Below, one piece after another: positions 1 to 6,727 of a stretch of 42,864 nucleotides of DNA. Source of the stretch: Methanoregula sp. PtaU1.Bin051 (GTDB lineage Archaea; Halobacteriota; Methanomicrobia; Methanomicrobiales; Methanospirillaceae). Within the stretch, counting starts at the first letter, position 1, and each line of letters starts with the position of its first letter. The DNA lies in NCBI GenBank assembly GCA_002067895.1, contig MVRE01000010.1, positions 1 through 42,864 on the forward strand, written 5' to 3'. The notes under the pieces were generated by a model. It made no database searches. It was not told the DNA's origin and worked only from the letters and a program-made list of their open reading frames with translations. Position numbers and translations under genes: made by a program.

Positions 1-93
1 GTGATCCTCTATAACCTCTCAAGAATGATCTCTACTTTGTCATTTCTGGTTCTTGTTGAGGAATTCTACAGAGCCAATTTCTTAATACTTTAA
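1..93 (+). CDS. Transposase, C-terminal end only (gene runs off the left edge)
   Basis: Thirty codons, open from base 1 and ending at TAA 91-93. The peptide reads VILYNLSR, then a variable hydrophobic stretch, then VEEFYRA. It aligns without gaps to the last 30 residues of the transposase gene at the right edge of the window (VILYNLSR...IEEFYKA), and bases 1-24 equal the reverse complement of 42565-42588. The YNL-R motif is typical of the tail of IS4/IS5-type DDE transposases, where it follows the catalytic Glu. Beyond the shared 24 bases the two copies differ clearly, so they are relatives rather than identical copies. Whether the whole gene is intact cannot be judged from here. Confidence 0.8.
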   Translation: MILYNLSRMISTLSFLVLVEEFYRANFLIL

Positions 94-260
94 GTAGTGA
101 TAAAGAAAGTAGCGGATATGAAAAGACGGCAGCTAATCAATTATTGCCTTCAGCTCATAGAGATATGGTAGAGAATTTGCAACTAGCATCCGATCAAATT
201 CCAGCATTAAAAGAAAAATTGAGAAAATACAGTGAGATAAAACCGTTTATTATTTTTTAA
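60..260 (+). pseudogene. AT-rich reading-frame remnant, unrecognised
   Basis: A frame is open from just after a TGA at 57-59 to TAA at 258-260 (about 66 codons). It overlaps the transposase tail in another frame and has no start codon near its beginning. The peptide has a coding-like look (SSDKESSGYEKTAANQLLPS, then a charged helix ending in KPFIIF), and its low GC differs from the GC-rich genes further on. The first Met lies late in the frame. I do not recognise the family. It may be the 3' end of a gene cut by insertion of the flanking IS element, or chance. Confidence 0.25.
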
Positions 261-340
261 TGCTTATTTACCAAAACTTGTATCACTCATTGCATGCCAC
301 ACAAACTGCATGATAATAATAACCTAAAAAATACAACCTC

Positions 341-426
341 GGGTGATAAGGGATACGATTCCTCAATCACCCACAAGACCAGGCCCTGAACCCCGTGCTT
401 TTGACTCGACCTAGCAACCCCCTCGC
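341..426 (-). pseudogene. Decayed tRNA-Leu copy
   Basis: The stretch aligns along its whole length with the intact tRNA-Leu at 616-700 on the same strand, about two thirds identical by hand count (about 37/53 in the 5' half, 20/31 in the 3' half), with mostly transition-type differences. The 5' acceptor strand GCGAGGG (420-426) and the anticodon loop UUCAGGG (anticodon CAG) are still readable. The 3' acceptor strand no longer pairs with the 5' strand, the T loop has lost its UUC-A pattern, and two extra bases sit after the acceptor strand. These losses should stop it folding into a functional tRNA. It could be an old tandem duplicate or a remnant left by an integrating element. Confidence 0.6.
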
Positions 427-491
427 TTCCGCTCCTCCCGCCGTTTTCCCATCGGCAGGCTGACGCACTCGGACCTGTCAAATCCCGCTAT

Positions 492-538
492 CTTCCGGAC
501 TTAACAATACTACAACCATGCTAACTTCCGGACTTAAC
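492..538. repeat. 14-bp direct repeat, two copies
   Basis: CTTCCGGACTTAAC occurs at 492-505 and again at 525-538, start to start 33 bp. It lies in the gene-free strip between the decayed and intact tRNA-Leu copies. The interval between the copies is AT-rich and codes for nothing I can recognise. The repeat could be a recombination or insertion footprint, or a protein-binding pair spaced by about three helical turns. No third copy was seen in the window. Confidence 0.5.
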
Positions 539-615
539 CATGCAACATTAATTATGGGTAAAAATCTCAAAACCAGGAATCAATTACAGGATCAGAAACA
601 ATAACAAATCCGCAA

Positions 616-700
616 TGCGAGGGAAGGGATTTGAACCCTCGAACGCCTGCGCGACTGGACCCTGAATCCAGCGCCTTTGACCTGGCTTGGCAACCCTCGC
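616..700 (-). tRNA. tRNA-Leu (anticodon CAG)
   Basis: Read on the minus strand from base 700: acceptor strand GCGAGGG, D arm, anticodon stem CUGGA/UCCAG closing the loop UUCAGGG with anticodon CAG, a long variable arm, T arm with loop UUCAAAU, acceptor strand CCCUCGC and discriminator A at 616. The 85-nt length and long variable arm fit a class II leucine tRNA reading CUG codons. CCA is not encoded and no intron is visible. Acceptor, anticodon and T stems pair fully. Confidence 0.95.
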
Positions 701-720
701 GCCTTACATGATTGGGCGAG

Positions 721-733
721 TAAATTAAATAAA
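721..733 (-). promoter_or_regulatory. Box A (TATA) promoter of tRNA-Leu
   Basis: The minus strand reads TTTATTTAATTTA, centred about 27 bases upstream of the tRNA 5' end at 700. That is the usual distance for an archaeal TATA element. The position relative to an unambiguous tRNA start is the main support. Confidence 0.6.
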
Positions 734-840
734 GTTAGGGATGTTTGATTCAGACAGCATTTCCATAATTTTCAACAAAGTGATTGCAAAATTTGAATCA
801 CAGATCCATTTACGATAGCTGTAATTTCTGAATTGCATGT

Positions 841-850
841 ATTTTTTATC
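841..850 (+). promoter_or_regulatory. Possible TATA element of the structured RNA locus
   Basis: ATTTTTTATC ends 18 bases before the first paired base (869) of the hairpin-rich stretch that follows. Its centre lies about 23-25 bases upstream of the expected 5' end, the normal archaeal box A distance. It is the only such element close to the structured region on the plus strand, so it argues for plus-strand transcription. Confidence 0.35.
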
Positions 851-867
851 GCATTCATATCTCCTTT

Positions 868-1097
868 ACGAGAATCCCCGCCCAGTGCGGCGCTACCGAA
901 GGCCGGTGCCTTCTCGAATCAGTCCTTTTGATGAGGGATGATACTCATCAGGCCGCGTGGCGGGCAGGTGGTTACAATCCATTACTGTAAATCTCCACCT
1001 TGATGGCTCTTATTGAGCAATCACCTTTAACAATTTCCACAGATATCGTCTTGCGGGGGATGCCCACGCGGCGGGGGGCTGCTGAAAGCAGACCCCC
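868..1097 (+). ncRNA. Candidate structured non-coding RNA, family not recognised
   Basis: No credible protein frame covers this GC-rich patch, but it folds into consecutive helices. CGAGAA 869-874 pairs with TTCTCG 911-916 around two small hairpins (CCGC 878-881/GCGG 887-890 and ACCG 895-898/CGGT 904-907). TGATGAG 929-935 pairs with CTCATCA 944-950. CCGCGTGG 953-960 pairs with CCACGCGG 1064-1071 and encloses a two-part hairpin 967-999 (GGTGG+TTACA / TGTAA+CCACC) and a hairpin 1001-1023. A final hairpin, GGGGG 1073-1077/CCCCC 1093-1097, ends the locus. I looked for RNase P, SRP and C/D-box signatures and did not find them. The strand is inferred from the TATA-like element at 841-850. Confidence 0.45.
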
Positions 1098-1170
1098 AAG
1101 AGCGTTCTAAAAATCTATAGATTGTAACGACCTGAAACAGCTGCTTGAATACTTCACATAATCTATCGTT

Positions 1171-3030
1171 TTATTTCCTGACCATCCCGCCATTCTCGGC
1201 CGTAACCTTCCTCATCTCCTGCTCGCGGAGCTCCTTTCTCCGGATCTTCCCGGAGATGGTCTTGGGGAGCGCCGCGACAAATTCGATCTGCCGCGGGTAC
1301 TTGTATGGCGCGGTCACCTGCTTGACATGGGTCTGGAGCTCGCGGACGAGGGCATCGGACGGGGTGCTGCCGGGCTTTAAGATGACGAACGCTTTCACGA
1401 TCGCCCCGCGGATGTCGTCGGGCACTCCGATGACGGCGGCCTCCTGCACGGCCGGGTGCTCGAGGAGTGCGCTCTCGACCTCGAACGGCCCGATGCGGTA
1501 GCCCGAGGCCTTGATCACGTCATCGTCCCTGCCGATGAACCAGTAGTAACCGTCCTCGTCCTTGTACGCCTTGTCACCGGTATAGTACCAGCCGTTGATA
1601 AACGACTTTTTGGTCTCTTCCTCGTTGTTCAGGTACCCTTTGAAAAGCCCGACAGGCGCCGGGTCGGCCCGGATCGCGATCCGTCCCTCTTCGTGGAGAC
1701 CGACCTGCTTCCCGTAGTCGTCATGCAGCTCGATCTGCCAGCCGGGCGAGGGCTTGCCCATCGAGCCGAACCGCGGGGTCATGCCGCGGAACGTCCCGAT
1801 GCAGCAGACGGTTTCAGTCTGGCCGTAGCCCTCGTAGATGGTCAGGCCGGTCGCGTCCTTCCACGCCTTGATGACCTCGGGGTTCAGCGGCTCGCCGGCG
1901 CTCGTGCAGTGCCGGAGCTCGGTAAAGTCAAACTTGTCGAGGTCAGCGAGGATCAGCATCCGGTAGATCGTCGGCGGTGCGCAGAAGGTCGTGATCCCGT
2001 ACTTCTCGATTAAGGGCAAAATCTCGGTTGCGTTGAACTTGCCCCGGATATCGTACACAAAGATCGCGGCGCCTTCCAGCCACTGCCCGTACAGCTTGCC
2101 CCAGGCGCTCTTCGCCCAGCCCGTGTCCGAGAGGGTCAGGTGGAGGTCGGTCGTGCGCAGGTCGTGCCAGAACCGTGCGGTCACCATGTGGCCGAGCGCA
2201 TAGCTGTGGTCGTGCACCACCATCTTGGGCTCGCCGGTTGTTCCTGATGTGAAGAAGATCACCATCGGGTCGGTGGCCTTCGTCTTCTTCATGCCCGGCA
2301 GGTTGACAAGACGGGCGGAGACCGGCGCCGGGTAGTCCAGCTCGACCGGGTAGCTGATCCAGCCAGGCCTTTTCCCGTCAATGAGCATCCGGCAGGTCAG
2401 GGACGGGCACTCCTTTGCGATAGCGTCGATCTTGTCGGCATGCTCCGTGCTCGTCACCACCATCTTGACATCGGCAATATTGATCCGGTACTTCAGGTCC
2501 TTCTCCGTGAGCATGGTAGGGGCCGGGCAGTAGACTGCACCACGCTTGATGAGCGCGAGCGTGAACGTCCACCATTCAGGTACACGCGGAAGCATAATCA
2601 GGACGCGGTCGCCCTTGTTAACGCCATACTTGATCAGCATGTTCACGATCTGGTTCGAGAGCCGGGAGAGGTCCCAGAAGGTGAACTTTTTCTCGTTGCC
2701 CTGCTGGTCAACCCAGATCATGGCAAGCTTGTTCCGGTCCTTCTTCGCCCAGGCATCGATCACATCAAACCCGAAGTTGAAGTACTCCGGTACATCGATC
2801 CGGAAGTTCCGGTAGGTCGTCTCATAGTTCCCGATGTTGGGGGCCGTGTCCGCCGGCTCCCCGGCAAGGGACGGGATTAATGCAGGGCTGGCAGCGGACC
2901 TGATGGCTGCACCAACATATGCGGTACAGGCCTCGCTGATACAGTCCGAACGCGATCGGTTTGTTGCCTCTGACACGGAATCGACCTTTTTTGCGAGATC
3001 GTCTGCCATCGTAATTGAGAATCGCACCAT
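1171..3030 (-). CDS. Acyl-CoA synthetase (AMP-forming, medium-chain type) with N-terminal ribbon-helix-helix domain
   Basis: Activates a carboxylic acid with ATP and CoA through an acyl-adenylate; the substrate is unknown, probably a short or medium-chain acid. ANL-family motifs from the ATG at 3030: TSGTTGEPK (261-269), YGQTET (402-407), YYTGD (482-486), GRDDDVIKASGYR (500-512) and catalytic Lys in KTISGKIRR (about 595). Residues 1-39 are an added ribbon-helix-helix domain: strand VRFSITM, helix DDLAKKVDSVSEAT, then NRSRSDCISEACTAYV. A linker leads into the ligase near residue 65. A TTG start at 3060 would add ten residues, but ATG 3030 places the RHH strand at the N-terminus as usual. The 619-aa length equals ligase plus RHH. 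The gene stands alone. The fusion recalls PutA, an enzyme that represses its own gene through an RHH domain; DNA binding here is inference. Confidence 0.9.
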   Translation of the reverse strand: MVRFSITMADDLAKKVDSVSEATNRSRSDCISEACTAYVGAAIRSAASPALIPSLAGEPADTAPNIGNYETTYRNFRIDVPEYFNFGFDVIDAWAKKDRNKLAMIWVDQQGNEKKFTFWDLSRLSNQIVNMLIKYGVNKGDRVLIMLPRVPEWWTFTLALIKRGAVYCPAPTMLTEKDLKYRINIADVKMVVTSTEHADKIDAIAKECPSLTCRMLIDGKRPGWISYPVELDYPAPVSARLVNLPGMKKTKATDPMVIFFTSGTTGEPKMVVHDHSYALGHMVTARFWHDLRTTDLHLTLSDTGWAKSAWGKLYGQWLEGAAIFVYDIRGKFNATEILPLIEKYGITTFCAPPTIYRMLILADLDKFDFTELRHCTSAGEPLNPEVIKAWKDATGLTIYEGYGQTETVCCIGTFRGMTPRFGSMGKPSPGWQIELHDDYGKQVGLHEEGRIAIRADPAPVGLFKGYLNNEEETKKSFINGWYYTGDKAYKDEDGYYWFIGRDDDVIKASGYRIGPFEVESALLEHPAVQEAAVIGVPDDIRGAIVKAFVILKPGSTPSDALVRELQTHVKQVTAPYKYPRQIEFVAALPKTISGKIRRKELREQEMRKVTAENGGMVRK

Positions 3031-3116
3031 ATCTGATCCATATGTGGTGCACCTATTCAAATTTTGGGTTTTTTAATGCACCACTCCGGAAGCGGCACGC
3101 CGGAAAGGTTGCACCC
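3024..3116. promoter_or_regulatory. Phased GCACC(A) repeats at the acyl-CoA synthetase promoter (candidate operator)
   Basis: GCACCA lies at 3024-3029, its inverse TGGTGC at 3045-3050 (inside the palindrome GGTGCACC 3046-3053), GCACCA at 3078-3083 and GCACCC at 3111-3116. Centre-to-centre spacings are 21, 33 and 33 bp, close to whole helical turns. The first copy overlaps the ATG at 3030 and the second the mRNA leader. An A/T-rich TATA-like stretch of the minus-strand promoter (about 3062-3077) lies between the second and third. Such short, helically phased half-sites suit ribbon-helix-helix dimers, and the encoded protein carries that domain. Binding is inference. Confidence 0.45.
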
Positions 3117-3441
3117 CCTTTGTTAATGCCGGAATGGCGAAGGACTGTCGTGCCCTGATACAAATTGACCGGACCGGATACTGCTACCCGGTTATCTGCA
3201 ATCAGGCACGATGAGATCCGCTATCTGTATACTTATGTTATGTCTCTGATCTGAGAGGTCACGGATTTACCCGGCCTTTGCTGCATCATCATAGCCCCTG
3301 CAACTGCGGTCCGGCCAGTGCGGGTATATAGAGCAGGTTCTGCAGGCCGTTTAGGTAAAAAAGGGATCATATCCCGAGGGGAAACGGGACATAAAGGTTC
3401 TCCATTAGTATTATGATTAGAAGTGCAGCATAGTATAGTGG
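3085..3441. other. Divergent intergenic region between the acyl-CoA synthetase and tbp
   Basis: No gene is visible in these 357 bases. The region holds a long imperfect inverted repeat (TCGTGCCCTGAT 3148-3159 against ATCAGGCACGA 3201-3211, one bulged C) around a smaller hairpin (ACCGG 3173-3177/CCGGT 3188-3192). It also holds overlapping palindromes at 3363-3389. A TATA-like string GGTATATAG lies near 3322-3330. Both flanking genes must be transcribed from this region. Confidence 0.5.
3363..3389. promoter_or_regulatory. Overlapping palindromes upstream of tbp
   Basis: GGGAT-cat-ATCCC (3363-3375) overlaps TCCCG-N8-CGGGA (3372-3389), about 55-80 bases before the tbp start codon. Two inverted repeats sharing the same TCCC bases look like an operator or mutually exclusive sites near the tbp promoter. 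Part could instead be an upstream promoter element. Confidence 0.3.
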
Positions 3442-3996
3442 ATGGCTGACAAGCGGTACGAATCATTGAAGATAGAGAATATCGTCGCTTCCGGCGTTAT
3501 TGCCGATTCCATTGACCTTGCCGAAGTTTCAAAGAAGATCCCCAGCTGCGAGCTGAACACAAAACGTTTCCCGGGTGCTGTATACCGCATCGAGAAGCCC
3601 AAGATCGCTTCCCTGATATTTTCTTCGGGAAAGGTGGTCTTAACCGGCATCCGCGACAAGAACGCACTCGATGACGGGCTCACGCTTATTATCAACTCCC
3701 TCAGGAAAGCCGGGGTCAAGACCTACAAGGAGCCGAAGGTTGCGATCACCAACATCGTCTGTTCGTACGATATCGGGAAGTACATCAACCTCAACAAGGT
3801 CGTAATCACCCTCAACCTCGAGAATATCGAGTACGAGCCGGAACAGTTCCCCGGCCTTGTCTACAGGATCCGCGACCCCAAGATCGTCGCTCTCCTCTTT
3901 AGTTCCGGAAAGATCATCTTAACCGGCGGGAAAAACCTCGAAGATATTAAAAAAGGCCTCGACTTCCTCGAGCAGAAGCTCGAGAGCATCATGTAA
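3442..3996 (+). CDS. tbp: TATA-box binding protein (TBP)
   Basis: General transcription initiation factor that binds and bends the TATA box and recruits TFB and RNA polymerase. The 184-aa protein shows the two direct repeats of the TBP saddle: residues about 8-92 (IENIVASGVI, FPGAVYRIEKPKIASLIFSSGKVVLTG) and about 97-184 (ITNIVCSYDI, FPGLVYRIRDPKIVALLFSSGKIILTG). Length matches archaeal TBPs. The start is ATG 3442 with no clear Shine-Dalgarno sequence, so the message may be near-leaderless. The gene is monocistronic, converging on the helicase gene downstream. Methanomicrobiales often encode several TBPs, so this may be one paralogue of several. Palindromes lie in the promoter region. Confidence 0.97.
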   Translation: MADKRYESLKIENIVASGVIADSIDLAEVSKKIPSCELNTKRFPGAVYRIEKPKIASLIFSSGKVVLTGIRDKNALDDGLTLIINSLRKAGVKTYKEPKVAITNIVCSYDIGKYINLNKVVITLNLENIEYEPEQFPGLVYRIRDPKIVALLFSSGKIILTGGKNLEDIKKGLDFLEQKLESIM

Positions 3997-4002
3997 GTAT
4001 CC

Positions 4003-4023
4003 TTTTTTACAATACCACTTTTT
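4003..4023 (+). terminator. T-run terminator of tbp
   Basis: Two T-runs, TTTTTT at 4003-4008 and TTTTT at 4019-4023, follow the tbp stop codon within 27 bases. Archaeal polymerase terminates at such oligo-T tracts. They lie in the 34-bp gap between convergent tbp and the helicase gene. Confidence 0.55.
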
Positions 4024-4030
4024 CTTACAT

Positions 4031-6727
4031 TTACTGCCAGAACCGGTGAGTCTGGATGTATGTACGTTCGGCTTTCAGGATCTCCCGGTAAAATGCGTCC
4101 CCTTCGGCAAGGCTCCGGAGGATCCGGGACGCGTTCTCCGGCCCGACTCCACGTGCGGCAAGCGCAGTGACCGCTTTTTTCCCGCTGGAGAGCACGATGT
4201 TTGCGTTCTTCATAAGACGCAGCTCTGTCGCCCGTTCCTCCGTATTCTTCCTCTTCTTGTTTGCAATGGCATAGAGCGGCTCCTCCCATGGCTTGAGGGC
4301 GGCAATCAGCCGGGCGCCGCACTTTGGGCACTGCGGGTGCTCCGGCACCCGTGAGATAACTGTCCTGCTCTTCCAGTTATGGCAGTTCATGCAGCAGAGG
4401 ACGACATCGTCCGCATCCAGCCGTTTCTTTATAGCTGCGATCACTGCATGGTCTGCTGTGGGGGGCGGGACCTGGTCGCGGGACGAGAGGATCCCCTCGG
4501 CCCCGATGATGGAGAGTGGGCCGGTGCTTACGGTGATCCTGCCGGACGCGATCAGGGCAACGATGCCTGCCGCGGTATCGATGTCCATATAATCCGAGAG
4601 CAGCTCCCGGTACGCCTCCTGCTGGATGATCGTATTGTCAAAGAACTCCAGCAGCCGGTGGATGCTGATCCTCTCGAAATCCGCATCGGGATCGATCGCC
4701 CCGAACTTCTTTGCTACCTGCACCAGCTTCCACTTGAAAAGCGCCGTGCGCTTCAGTGCGAGGCGCAGGATGCCGGGCATGTGGGTGGGATCGAGGGTGG
4801 TAAGGATATCCCGGATATCAGCAGCCCGGACATAGGCCGGCAGCCGGAGCAGGATCCGGTATGCGTCTAGTTCTATTCCGACAGTCGTCCCGAACCGTGC
4901 CGAGACGAGTGCGGAAAGGACACGGGCCAGTGCTTCGTTGGCCTTGTGCCCTGCACAGATATTGCAGACCACCCCGTCATCCGTGTTCTCCAGCACGATC
5001 AGTTCGTCCGATGATACCGGGGTCTTGTTCTTATCCATCTCGGTCAGAAAGTTCTCAGCGAACAGGACGTTCTCCGCATCATGCGAGTATTCACGGATTG
5101 ATCGGCTTCTCCGGATCCTGCCGACCTCACGTGCAATGGAAAATGGCACCGGGATCTGCTCCCCCTCCCATGAGGGAAGATCGCCCTGCACCTTCCGCGC
5201 CGGCTCTACGGTCAGTTTCCCGTCTGCGATCTCCAGCACGCGCCAGAGCTGCCCCTTGGTGATGAAGACCGCGCCGGTATGCACCCAGCCCACAACAAAG
5301 GACTCGTCCAGCGTCCCGACCGTCCTCCTTGAGACGATATCAAAGACCGGCACTTTCCGCTCGTCATGGATCATCGAGAGGTTGGACGAAAGGTATGTCC
5401 GTGCACGTGCGGTCGTAATGATCCGGCTCCCGTCAATCCTGATCAGCCGGTGCTCCTCCATCTGCCGGCAGACATCCGCAAGCATGTCACTGCAACGGGT
5501 AAATACCGAGGATCGTTCCACAATTTCCTGTACGCGGGCCAGTTCGATCTCCCCGTATTCTACGGCGATAGCCGCGACCTGGTTCGCGAGCACGTCGGCG
5601 GCATTTACCGGCACTATTACATCCTCAATCTCGTTCCTGTGTGCTTTCCGTGCGATTACGAGGGATTCCAGAAGGTCGGAGAAACCGGTGGCGAGGACCG
5701 TCCCCCGCGAGACCGTATGGAGCCGGTGCCCCGCCCTCCCGACCCGCTGGACGAGCCGGGCGACTTCGCGGGGTGACCCGAACTGGATCACGTGGTCTAC
5801 CCGACCGATATCGATTCCCAGCTCCATCGATGATGTACAGATCAGGGTGTTGATCTCCCCCCGCTTAAACCGCTCTTCGGCATCGATGCGAACCTCCTTT
5901 GAAAGGGATCCGTGGTGCACCTCAACGTCTCCCCGCTCGAAAAGCTCGTGGCCGAGCGCTTCGGCTGTCACCCGTGTGTTCACGAAGACCAGTGTCGAAC
6001 CTTTCCCCCCGATCATGCCGGAGAGTACCGCCGCCTGCTTCCGGAAGGTATCGCCCGCGTACTTCACCGAGATATCAAGCTGCTTTGCAACCGGCACCTG
6101 CACGACGGTGAACGGCCGGGCACCGCACAGGAACCGCCCGATATCGTCAGGGTTCCCGACGGTCGCCGAGAGCCCGATCCGCTGGAATTCACCGGCATGG
6201 ACATGGAGGCGTTCGAGGGCCACGGCCAGCTGGGCCCCCCGCTTGCTGCCCGCAAGCTCGTGGATCTCGTCGACAATGACGTGCTTCACGCCTGAGAGGT
6301 GTCGCCGGAGGCGCTTCCCCATGAAGAGTGCCTGGACAGTCTCCGGGGTAGTGATCAGGAGATCGGGCGGAGAAAGCGCCTGCCTGCGCCGCTCCGATGC
6401 CGGCGTATCCCCGTGACGGACGCCGATCTTCAGGCCGAGGCGGGCACACCACCATTCCATCCGGGACAGGATGTCGCGGTTGAGCGACCGCAGCGGCGTC
6501 ACATAGAGTGCCGAGATCCCCCCGGTGCGCGGTTCCGAGAGTAACGAGGAAAATACCGGGAGCATCGCGCTCTCGGTCTTTCCGGTCCCCGTAGGGGCGA
6601 TCAGGACGACGTTCTCGTGCCCGAGGATACGGGGGATCGCCTGCACCTGCGCATCAGAGAGCCCGGTAAACCCCCGTTCCGAGACAAGAGAGCGTAGCCG
6701 GGGATCAAGGAGCTTAAGCGGCGGCAT
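4031..6727 (-). CDS. Lhr-type superfamily 2 DNA/RNA helicase
   Basis: ATP-dependent helicase of the Lhr branch, linked in archaea and bacteria to DNA repair and replication-fork remodelling. From ATG 6727 the protein has 898 aa: Walker A APTGTGKT (44-51), the Lhr-type DEIH box (153-156), motif III SAT (187-189), the second RecA domain with STLVFVNTR and the motif VI region QRVGRAGHR, then Lhr winged-helix and core parts. Near the C-terminus a zinc ribbon is formed by CCMNC and CPKC. ATG 6727 has a good GGAGGAG ribosome site; the longer frame to 6790 adds an Arg-rich tail I regard as non-coding. The start overlaps the end of the phosphoesterase gene by 14 bases, so the two are translationally coupled. 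Confidence 0.93.
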   Translation of the reverse strand: MPPLKLLDPRLRSLVSERGFTGLSDAQVQAIPRILGHENVVLIAPTGTGKTESAMLPVFSSLLSEPRTGGISALYVTPLRSLNRDILSRMEWWCARLGLKIGVRHGDTPASERRRQALSPPDLLITTPETVQALFMGKRLRRHLSGVKHVIVDEIHELAGSKRGAQLAVALERLHVHAGEFQRIGLSATVGNPDDIGRFLCGARPFTVVQVPVAKQLDISVKYAGDTFRKQAAVLSGMIGGKGSTLVFVNTRVTAEALGHELFERGDVEVHHGSLSKEVRIDAEERFKRGEINTLICTSSMELGIDIGRVDHVIQFGSPREVARLVQRVGRAGHRLHTVSRGTVLATGFSDLLESLVIARKAHRNEIEDVIVPVNAADVLANQVAAIAVEYGEIELARVQEIVERSSVFTRCSDMLADVCRQMEEHRLIRIDGSRIITTARARTYLSSNLSMIHDERKVPVFDIVSRRTVGTLDESFVVGWVHTGAVFITKGQLWRVLEIADGKLTVEPARKVQGDLPSWEGEQIPVPFSIAREVGRIRRSRSIREYSHDAENVLFAENFLTEMDKNKTPVSSDELIVLENTDDGVVCNICAGHKANEALARVLSALVSARFGTTVGIELDAYRILLRLPAYVRAADIRDILTTLDPTHMPGILRLALKRTALFKWKLVQVAKKFGAIDPDADFERISIHRLLEFFDNTIIQQEAYRELLSDYMDIDTAAGIVALIASGRITVSTGPLSIIGAEGILSSRDQVPPPTADHAVIAAIKKRLDADDVVLCCMNCHNWKSRTVISRVPEHPQCPKCGARLIAALKPWEEPLYAIANKKRKNTEERATELRLMKNANIVLSSGKKAVTALAARGVGPENASRILRSLAEGDAFYREILKAERTYIQTHRFWQ

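Noticed and set aside
287-481. 64-codon minus-strand frame
   Set aside because: It runs through the decayed tRNA-Leu copy and has no recognisable protein pattern.
929-950. CUGAUGAG, the hammerhead ribozyme core string, on the minus strand
   Set aside because: It is explained by the perfect TGATGAG/CTCATCA hairpin, and the GAAA and cleavage-site elements of a hammerhead are absent at the required places.
868-1097. RNase P RNA, SRP RNA or C/D-box RNA identity for the structured locus
   Set aside because: The conserved RNase P core (GGAAAGUCC, ACAGAA), the SRP helix-8 motif and paired C and D boxes were looked for on both strands and not found; the 5' and 3' ends do not pair with each other.
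4938-6416. 492-codon plus-strand frame opposite the Lhr helicase
   Set aside because: Low-complexity Ser/Arg/Thr-rich translation typical of the antisense of a GC-rich gene; the minus strand has clear helicase motifs.
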